64,000 nt of DNA from Argyresthia goedartella (taxonomy: Eukaryota; Arthropoda; Insecta; Lepidoptera; Argyresthiidae), in NCBI GenBank assembly GCA_949825045.1, contig OX463827.1, forward strand, positions 8,702,501 through 8,766,500, written 5' to 3'. How positions within the stretch are numbered: position 1 is the first letter of the stretch; every line of letters starts with the position of its first letter. Made by a program: the position numbers and the translations under genes. The notes below the pieces were generated by a model that saw nothing but the letters and a program-made list of their open reading frames with translations, was not told the origin of the DNA and ran no database searches. Of the stretch, positions 56,339 to 64,000 are shown piece after piece.

Positions 56339-57147
56339 TGTAATGGTACACGAGAGTCAGTACATTTGATACTTCATTTTGCGTGACAGAGGGCTAGCCC
56401 ATCGCCGCGCTGTTTTGAATACGAGAATCGGTTCATATAACGTTTGGGGTTTTGAGTAGCTCAGAGTAAGTTAGCAAAAAACAATGAGCCGAGCGCGTGG
56501 GATGATTCCAGGAACATAGTTCAGGTCAGGTTTTTTTGTCGCATTCCTGCGAGATGTGTAGGGATCAGAGCCGATTTGGCTGCGCGCTGAATAAATTATG
56601 AATAACTAAATAATGGAAGGTTATTATGGAACGATACGGAGAAAGCTATTATGTTGACTGCAAATATACAATTGCGTTTGTTTGGTATGAGATGGCGAGT
56701 TTGACACCACGGGTTTGAATATCATTCTAGTGGTCTTTGTCTAGCGCGCTAGCGGTCGGGAAGGCTTAATTAATCGCAACAAGCTTTTATGGTCAGCGAT
56801 CAACAGATTCTGTGTATCGGCAGTACCAAATGATTTGAGTGATAACCTACGGTTGATCATAGTGAATATGCGTACACACAATTTGTAGAACGGCGGATCT
56901 GCATGGCATGGTTGAAATTAGACCCTGTGTAGTTAGTGATAAGAAGCTTCGCTTGGGCAGAGCGTGTTCGCAAAGGACGCCATTTTTTTTTCAGACATGT
57001 GGGGTCTATAAATACGATTGCGGGGGAAGGGAGAGCATTCAGTCTCAGCGTCTAGCTACTGTGACAGTCGTCTTTCAATAAATTCTAAACAGTTTGGTCT
57101 GCCGTTTTACGCGTCGGAACTGGACGAATTGTGATTGCGAAGTTACA
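56339..57147 (+). repeat. 5' LTR (about 809 bp)
   Basis: Start TGTAAT is shared with 63648. The end is placed at TTACA (57147) as the inverted partner of TGTAA. That end is inferred, because the 3' LTR is cut short and no classic primer-binding match follows. Confidence 0.7.
57007..57082 (+). promoter_or_regulatory. LTR promoter and poly(A) signal
   Basis: TATAAATA (57007-57014), an initiator-like CATTCAGTC about 25-30 bp downstream (about 57037) and AATAAA (57077-57082) place U3, R and U5 in the usual order. Confidence 0.65.
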
Positions 57148-58750
57148 GTGGATTTTCGTGAGTGTCTGAAGCGCCGAGATATACCTCGGTTCCTATCCTT
57201 TAAATCAACCTACCCCAAATTCCAAAACTATCCTTGGGTCGTTAGATAAGAACTTGTAGGTAACTGATCTGAGTCTGAGTCTGGGCTTGGAGCGACCCTA
57301 AATTCCTTTTTCCTTCACCATAAGGTTCCTGGATTGGTTCTTAGGATATTCGCGGGCTAATCCTCTCCTCATTCCTTTGAGTAGCGAGTTTTGAAATTCC
57401 CACACACACAGTCATTAAAAACACAAGCACATTCAAATCAAACTCAACCATTTTCGAGTGGTGTCGATAATGGACGTGGTATAACACTAGGATTTTAGAC
57501 TAGGCTAGACAGGAGTTTAGTTGCGGCTAAACCTAGGTTGGCAGGCAATAGGGAGACTGTTTGATCGATGAGGTTCCGCGGATGGAAATAACAAATTCAG
57601 AACAAAGTTAAACCGGTGTCAACACAGATAACCTACCCTGTTGATTTTGATTTGACATTTGAGTGTTGTCGGGGACGAGCGAAGAGATCAAATTACAGTC
57701 TAAAGTTCATTGTTTAGGACCGGGTAGTTTGTTTTGCTTTGCCTTGGGTCAGTTTGGATTCAAGTTGCATCTTTAAATTAAATGTAAATTTCGCTGGAGG
57801 TCTAATGTGTAGGCTGAGTCAAATATTTATGATTTTGCTTGGCCGAGGTCGTGCTGAGGTCAGTGGAATTCATAGTTTGTTATTTACCGAACTATGCACT
57901 TCGCTATGGTGATGGTTAGATCTCCTAAAGCGCTAATGACAACGTTTCGATAACATCCAGCTCAAATTGCGCAGAGTTGAAGGTTTCAAAACGTTACGGA
58001 CCTTTTGAGGTAACCGCTAGTTCAAACCCATTTCGGAAAATCAAATCGCAATTGTGTAAACCGGTCTTTTCGGATCGTTATTGCCGTGAACTAAATATAT
58101 AATTGGAACCACCACAAGCCGCTACTAGCGAGCACATGAAATATCATTGAGTACTCACGTCGTAAAACTACGACGGATATCTATACGATGTCCCAAACAA
58201 ATATTACAAATCGTGGTCGACCACTAAAAGAAGTTCCAAGCGCCCATATATACAAAAAAATAAATTGTACCATCACACAAAATACAACAACGATCGATCT
58301 GGCGCAATATATGCTTTCTCTGTCTAACTTGAAACTTTAACTTCCTGAATCAATCTTCCGTTCGACTATTGTACGCCTAACGAACTTCTCAACGAACGAG
58401 AAATTCAGACTTAACATTCTTACTTACAAATTTTACAGCTGAATCGGGACATCTCTTTTTGGGGTAGGTAGAATAGACGATCATAGCTACTGATAGCGGT
58501 GGCTCGACCTTAGCCTAAAATGCCGTTACAGATTTTCTGGAACCGAGACCGAAGGATATCCTAGATATTCTGAAACCTAGATATTCTAAAAGAATCAAGG
58601 TCTAACGCGTTACTTTTAAAAATAACACAACGTAGAAACGATTTTAAACAGTTCAGTTTTGTAAGTAAGAAATAAGCAACAACAAAAAAAAAGGGGGGCA
58701 TTGTTTTCACAATTCTTCGAACGAGCCGACGGTTTAGTGTTCAGGAAATA
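57148..58750 (+). other. Long untranslated leader of the LTR element
   Basis: 1.6 kb without a meaningful ORF. It should contain the primer-binding site and packaging signals; none is identified. Confidence 0.5.
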
Positions 58751-59797
58751 ATGGGCCGGCCTAGGCGGGTTGTACAAGACGACTCACTTTCGCAGACAAG
58801 TGGTTTAAATAATGAGATGGCGTCAGGACAGGTGACTCAATTGTTATCTGAAATAGTGAATAGATTAGACAGTTTGGAACGGGGTTCAAGTACAAGTAAT
58901 ACTTCGGACAGACAGACTGACAGACAGGAACTAGAGACGTTTGAACAATCGGTAGAAAAACGTCAAACATGCATAGTGAAAATGACACAGAAATTGCCGA
59001 CATTCGATGGGCGGAGTTCGGAAAATCCGATGATTTTCTTAAGAGATTTAAAGGCTTATATTAAAGTCTCGGGAGATAGTTCTAGGGCTTTGATATGGGC
59101 AACGGATAGTTTGGTAGGAATTGCAAAAGTTCGAATGAGCATATACAGAGACTCATGGCGATCCTATTCGGATTTTGAAAAAGATTTCAGAGAGGTATTC
59201 TGGGGTGATAATGAACAGGAATTAATTAAACAAAGATTCCTAACTGCGAAGTTCGATTCCAAGAAAGGTCAAAGTATGGAAGAATTCTTAGCCTCTCAAT
59301 TGAATAGCATATATGAGCTTACGATACCGTTTACTGATACGGAGAAAATCAACACAATTTTCAGACAGTTGCCGCGTGATATTCAGGTAGCGTTTTTCGC
59401 TAGAAAGGAACCAATGACTATACGAGATGCGGTCGAGTTCCTTCGGCATTTAGAACGGAATGTCGATGGGGGATTAAGTGCGTTGCAGAGTTCGGAGACA
59501 ATGAATACGAACGACGTAAGGCGGAATAGCTACATGCGTGGGCAATATCGAGCTATGCGAGTAAATACGATGCAATATAACGCGGTGAGTCGTAGGAATA
59601 ATTATAACGCGGGAACAAAGGCACGAAACGAATTTGGGACGCGCGCTCGCGGTTATTTTCGCGGTAGAGGTAGGCAGCCTCAGGCTAGTTTCAAGGCAAT
59701 AGGTTTCCAAAGGGGCAATGATGGTTCAGATAATAAAGAGGCAGGGCAAAGTTCAAGTGACAGGAATAATGCGATAAATCAGAGTTCAAAAAACTAG
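58751..59797 (+). CDS. Gag of the Ty3/gypsy-type element
   Basis: 348 residues from ATG 58751 to TAG 59795-59797, open throughout. The capsid-like part includes PTFDGRSSENPMIFL and KFDSKKGQSMEEFLASQL, the pattern of the retrotransposon gag family. The C-terminus is Arg/Gly-rich (RGYFRGRGR), with no CCHC zinc knuckle visible in this ORF. It should form the particle around element RNA. The last codons before the stop are a slippery heptamer. Part of this gene (59424-59503) is repeated exactly at the right end of the window. Confidence 0.9.
   Translation: MGRPRRVVQDDSLSQTSGLNNEMASGQVTQLLSEIVNRLDSLERGSSTSNTSDRQTDRQELETFEQSVEKRQTCIVKMTQKLPTFDGRSSENPMIFLRDLKAYIKVSGDSSRALIWATDSLVGIAKVRMSIYRDSWRSYSDFEKDFREVFWGDNEQELIKQRFLTAKFDSKKGQSMEEFLASQLNSIYELTIPFTDTEKINTIFRQLPRDIQVAFFARKEPMTIRDAVEFLRHLERNVDGGLSALQSSETMNTNDVRRNSYMRGQYRAMRVNTMQYNAVSRRNNYNAGTKARNEFGTRARGYFRGRGRQPQASFKAIGFQRGNDGSDNKEAGQSSSDRNNAINQSSKN
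59788..59794 (+). promoter_or_regulatory. -1 frameshift site A-AAA-AAC directly before the gag stop
   Basis: Gag frame (TC)A AAA AAC TAG. A -1 slip enters the pol frame, which has no convincing ATG start. A GCGCG (59805-59809) / CGCGC (59817-59821) hairpin begins 10 nt downstream. Confidence 0.8.
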
Positions 59798-62700
59798 TGG
59801 ACTCGCGCGGGTCGTTCGCGCTCAGATATTTATTACGTTTTGGATGGACAGCCGATCAAATTGAAAAAAAGCATAGACTGTATGATTTGTATAATTTGGA
59901 TTCGAACGTGGGTGTGAATGAATTTATTCAATTATTAGCGCATAAAGCGCATGGATATGCCGTGTGTTTAGATGGAAAATCTAGATCGAATTGTATAGGC
60001 CGCAATGACAGGCGTTTACATACGATATTCAGAGACGACGATTCGACTGAGTGTGGGCGCGATTTATGTAGTACCTTGACATTACCTGAGATAGATGTGC
60101 GTATTGGGAATATTGTTGTAAGGAGTTTGATTGATTCGGGCAGCGAAATCAGTGTAATAAGTCGGAGAGTGTACGATGAAGTATGCAGGCAATTGGGAAA
60201 ACCGACGGAAATACCGATCCCAAGTTTGAGAATCACAGGTGCGTTCGGAGTCAGTAAGGAAAAGGTTGATAAGTTAGTTACGTTACCATTAACAATAGGT
60301 GAATGCGTTATCGATACTCCAATACTAGTATTAACAAGGGTGCCTAAAGATTTAATTTTAGGGTTTGATTTTATACAACAGACGCGAGCCAGTTTAATGT
60401 GTGAGGGTAATAAGAGGCTAATTATACGAAGCGCCGGGCGGATGTGTGAAATACCATTAGGTACTGGTCCTAATCAGGATTCTTGCTGTTGTACAATGGG
60501 AGTACAGAATCAAGATACCAGTAGAAATATGATAGAGGAATATGTGAATAATTCATCAATACCTGTTGAACACAAAACAAAGTTATTGCCGGTGTTAAAT
60601 AAACATGCAGAGTTGTTTAGCGATAGGGTGGGTCGGACAAATAAATATATACATGAGATAAAAATGAGAGATGAAACGCCTTTCGTAAAACGAAGCTATC
60701 CCATACCGTTCGCATATCGCGATAAAGTAACAAAACGGTTGAAAGAAATGGAACAGTGTATTATTAGCAGGCAATCTACGGATTTCAGCAGTCCATTGAC
60801 TTGTGCACTAAAGAAGTCAGGGGAGGTTCATATACTGCTAGATGTGCGACGATTAAACACGGGAATGATTGGGGAAGTTGTAACTACACCTTTAATGAGT
60901 GATATATTGCAATCGGGTCGCCGGATAAACTACATAGGGGTTATTGATATCAAAGATGCGTATTTTTCTATACCATTATCAGACGAATCTAAACGATACA
61001 CGGGTTTTGTATATCAAGGCAGAAGTTATGTTTACAACGTTTTACCTCAGGGGTTGAAAACCAGTGTGGGTTAATTTTCGAGGGCGATGGACTTAATTTT
61101 AGGGCCAGAGGTTAGGTCATATTGTTTAAATTTTGTTGACGATTTGGCGATTTTAACTGAGGGTGATTTCGATCAGCATTTGTCTCAAGTGGACACGGTT
61201 CTGAGTAAATTGAAAGACGCGGGCTTCACATGCAACCTAAAAAAATGCGAGTTCTCACAAAAAAAGGTCAAGTTATTGGGGCATATTTTGTCTACACAAG
61301 GTTTGCAAATGGACCCGGACAAAATTGAAACACTTAAATTATATCCGTCACCCAGAACTGTTAGGCAATTGAGGGCGTTTTTGGGGTTCATAAATTACTT
61401 TAGGAGGTTTATAAAAAAATTTGGAACGTTAACACAGCCCTTGTAAAATTTATTACGGTCTGGAGTCAAGTTCGTCTGGAGTGCGCAGGTGCAGAGCGCT
61501 TTTGACGAGATAAAAAAACAATTCTCAGAAAATATAATATTGAGTCAGCCATTGGCGGGAAAAAAGTACCATGTCCAATGCGACGCCAGCGCTATAGGAA
61601 TTGGGGGCTATGTTTATCAATTAGATGATTTGGGCCAGGAACGAATTATAGGGTTTTGTTCGCAGGCATTTAAGGGAGCTCAAACTAGATGGTCTGTCAG
61701 CGAACAGGAAATGTATGCAGTTATATACACTTTAAAGCGATTTGAGATATATTTGCGGGGAGAAAAAGTTATTATTAGAACTGATCATAAAAGTTTGACG
61801 TTCATTAAGTCGTGGACTTTATTGGGGGCATGCGTAACTAGGTGGGTTATGTTTTAGAGCAATTCGATTACGACATAGAATTTGTGCGAGGGACTGATAA
61901 TCAAATTGCCGACACGCTAAGCAGGCAAATAACGGGACCTGGAGGTATGATTGACAGTATAAATGTTCAGCCGGGAATATTCTGGTTTCAGGCATCGAAT
62001 ACCGCAAGTGTTATTTCGAGTTTACGGGACATTGCGAGATTACAAAGCGAAGATGAGCGGTTTAATCGAATTAGCGGTTGTATCAGACGTAGGGTGGTAG
62101 ATACGGAAACGAGAGGGTTTGATAATTACAAGCTAGTAGGTGATACGTTATATTTTCGCGTGCCGAAGCGGAACGTACAGTTGTTAGTAATTCCGAAATC
62201 ACTACAGGAGGAACTAATTTTACACATACATGAAGAAACTCTCACTACGGCAGATATAAAATATTAGCACTGATGAAGGACAGATATTATTTTCTTCATA
62301 TGAGTAGGGTGATTAGCACGGTGATAAGAAGTTGTGACATATGTCAAAAGGTCAAACCAAGTACTAACAATACCCTTGGTCCTTGTACACCGGTGTTGGC
62401 GGAAAAGTTGGGTGAGAAAGTTTTCTCGGACCTTTATGGGCCATTGCCCATAGGTAAATTCGGATATCAATATATATATGTGATTCAAGACGTGAACAGT
62501 AAAGTAATACAATTGTATCCAATGCGAAAAGCGACAGGTAGGAGCGTGCTCGCTTGTACAAAGAGATTTCATAGGGAAATACCTATCGAAACTATAATTA
62601 CGGACTCAGGACCACAGTTCATATCGAAAGTTTGGGAATTTGGTCTCAAACAGCTAGGGATTCGGGTCACTCATACGTCGTTGTATTGTCCAAATTCTAA

Positions 62701-63253
62701 TAGCGTAGAAAGAGTGAATCGCGAGCTAGGTCGACTAATTAGATCTTATTGCGGCGGAAGTAATCGTAGTTGGGTCGACGTGTTATCGGACATTGAAAGT
62801 TGCTACAATAATATCAAACACACAAGCACAGGCTTTGCGCCTAATGAGTTAGCGTTTGGTAGGCGGGAACCGTTAACTATTGACAAGGAATTAGGCGATG
62901 AATGGTTATTAGGTCATAGTGTGCGAGATACGGAACAGGTGCGGAATGTTGCGATAGAGAACTCTAAAAATGCTAGTGAACGACGTAAGCGACAGGCAGA
63001 CAAACGGCGTAAGTTAGAATTCTATCGTATAGGTGATTATGTGAAACTTAAGACTTTTGTGCGTTCAAATAAAGAACATAAAATCATGCGGAAATTTTCA
63101 TTGTTGTATAAAGGGCCTTATGTTATTTCGGCAGTGGTATATCCGAACTGTTATACTTTAGTAGATCCGGTTTCAAATGAGATATTGGGTAACTACAATA
63201 CTATAAATATAGCCAGGTATTATGTGAGGACGAATAAGGGCGTAGACAAATAA
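59795..63253 (+). pseudogene. Pol of the Ty3/gypsy-type element: protease, RT, RNase H, integrase, with four lesions
   Basis: Domain order: aspartic protease (LIDSGSE, about 60130), RT (IDIKDAYFSIPL; VDDL catalytic box about 61135), RNase H (CDASAIGIGG; TDHKSLTF), the zinc-binding linker of integrase, integrase core (TDSGPQF about 62600; PNSNSVERVN about 62690) and a C-terminal basic tail to 63253. The order RT-RNase H-integrase defines the Ty3/gypsy type. Breaks: in-frame stops at about 61072 and 61444, a frameshift near 61850, and a frameshift near 62240 at the RNase H-integrase linker. I therefore call it a pseudogene. The integrase part alone is open for 326 residues. Confidence 0.93.
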
Positions 63254-63637
63254 GATAGTGTATAAAAGTTATATAATTAAGCTGTAAGCTGTAAATTTGA
63301 GTAACTACTTTGTAGATTTAATGATCTTGCATGGTTTAGAAAGGAACAAAAACAAAAAAAAACAAAAAAAAAATTGTATATATATATATATTAATACGAA
63401 TTAGGATAAGTTGCGGGTAAGCGAGGTTATATAGTTAGATAGATAAATAAGATAAGACAGGAGAGAGCTCAATCGAGTTGTGTAAATATTATATACATAA
63501 TTGACAGATTCATCGGTCTGTGTACATGATTTGAGATGTTCGTACGTATAGAGTGGATATGGACAAAGCATGGGTAGCATAGTGGTAATGAGATCCTTGC
63601 GCCATGTTTAACTGAGATAAACAGTGTCTCAAGGTCT
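63254..63637 (+). other. 3' untranslated region of the LTR element
   Basis: Contains poly(A) and (TA)n runs (63345-63390). No env ORF. Confidence 0.6.
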
Positions 63638-63647
63638 GGGAGGGGGC
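63638..63647 (+). other. Polypurine tract
   Basis: GGGAGGGGGC lies immediately before the TGTAAT of the 3' LTR, the plus-strand primer position. Confidence 0.8.
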
Positions 63648-63920
63648 TGTAATGTTACACGAGAGCCAGTACATTTGATACTTCATTTTGCGTGACAGAG
63701 GGCTAGCCCATCGCCGCGCTGTTTTGAATACGAGAATCGGTTCATATAACGTTTGGGGTTTTGAGTAGCTCAGAGTAAGTTAGCAAAAACAATGAGCCGA
63801 GCGCGTGGGATGATTCCAGGAACAGAGTTCAGGTCAGGTTTTTTTGTCGCATTCCTGCGAGATGTGTAGGGATCAGAGCCGATTTGGCTGCGCGCTGAAT
63901 AAATTATGAATAACTAAATA
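63648..63920 (+). repeat. 3' LTR, first 273 bp only
   Basis: Matches 56339-56612 with about three substitutions and one single-base indel, then stops abruptly at AACTAAATA. Confidence 0.92.
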
Positions 63921-64000
63921 GAGATGCGGTCGAGTTCCTTCGGCATTTAGAACGGAATGTCGATGGGGGATTAAGTGCGTTGCAGAGTTCGGAGACAATG
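63921..64000 (+). pseudogene. gag fragment joined to the broken 3' LTR
   Basis: All 80 bases are identical to 59424-59503. Continues out of the window. Confidence 0.95.

Larger units (their letters stand above)
56339..64000 (+). mobile_element. Ty3/gypsy-type LTR retrotransposon with rearranged 3' end
   Basis: 5' LTR, long leader, gag, -1 frameshift site, pol (protease, RT, RNase H, integrase), polypurine tract, then a partial 3' LTR that joins gag sequence at 63920/63921. No env-like ORF is present. Over the shared 273-274 bases the LTRs differ by about four changes, so insertion is recent relative to the number of pol lesions. Confidence 0.93.

Overview
The window is nuclear DNA of an insect, most likely a lepidopteran. 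Two host genes have introns with GT/AG borders and consistent phases. The dispersed families (tRNA-derived SINEs, maT mariner, many MITE/foldback elements) are of the kind I associate with moths and butterflies. The order-level call is inference; insect is well supported.

Layout: 1-5396 is a nearly complete DIRS-type tyrosine-recombinase retrotransposon on the minus strand. Its gag is predicted to be spliced, pol is entered through an A-AAA-AAC -1 slippery site, and the recombinase ORF follows; its 3' end runs off the left edge. 5397-7290 is a decayed non-LTR element. 7291-23268 has no recognisable host gene and is a mosaic of nested MITEs, SINEs, 3' ends of non-LTR elements and a 32-bp minisatellite. 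23269-24960 (minus) is an uninterrupted ORF for the beta subunit of mitochondrial methylcrotonoyl-CoA carboxylase. 28004-39037 (plus) holds eleven phase-consistent exons of a hillarin/kyphoscoliosis-peptidase-like protein (coiled coil, then transglutaminase-like core); its 5' exons were not found. Its introns carry a 5'-truncated non-LTR copy, a hAT-like MITE and several foldbacks. 43301-44048 is an 11-unit 68-bp minisatellite.

44721-55702 (minus) is a multi-exon gene I do not recognise, convergent with hillarin. Six coding exons are followed by a 180-bp tandem array in which a 117-nt exon and a 63-nt intron repeat almost identically, giving a predicted protein of about 491 residues with 39-residue repeats. 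Its long intron (47279-52423) contains an antisense non-LTR RT fragment and an apparently intact DD37D maT transposon. 56339-64000 is a Ty3/gypsy-type LTR retrotransposon with an open gag, an A-AAA-AAC slippery site immediately before the gag stop, a pol broken by stops and frameshifts, and a 3' LTR that switches abruptly into gag sequence.

The two host genes and the carboxylase have no evident functional link. The strongest unexplained signals are (i) five hairpin repeats with covarying outer stems in the DIRS gag intron, (ii) the exon-intron tandem array, (iii) the same slippery heptamer in two unrelated retroelements, and (iv) loss of the apparent catalytic triad in the hillarin transglutaminase-like domain. 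Coordinates of exons and ORFs were worked out by hand; dispersed-repeat borders are approximate.
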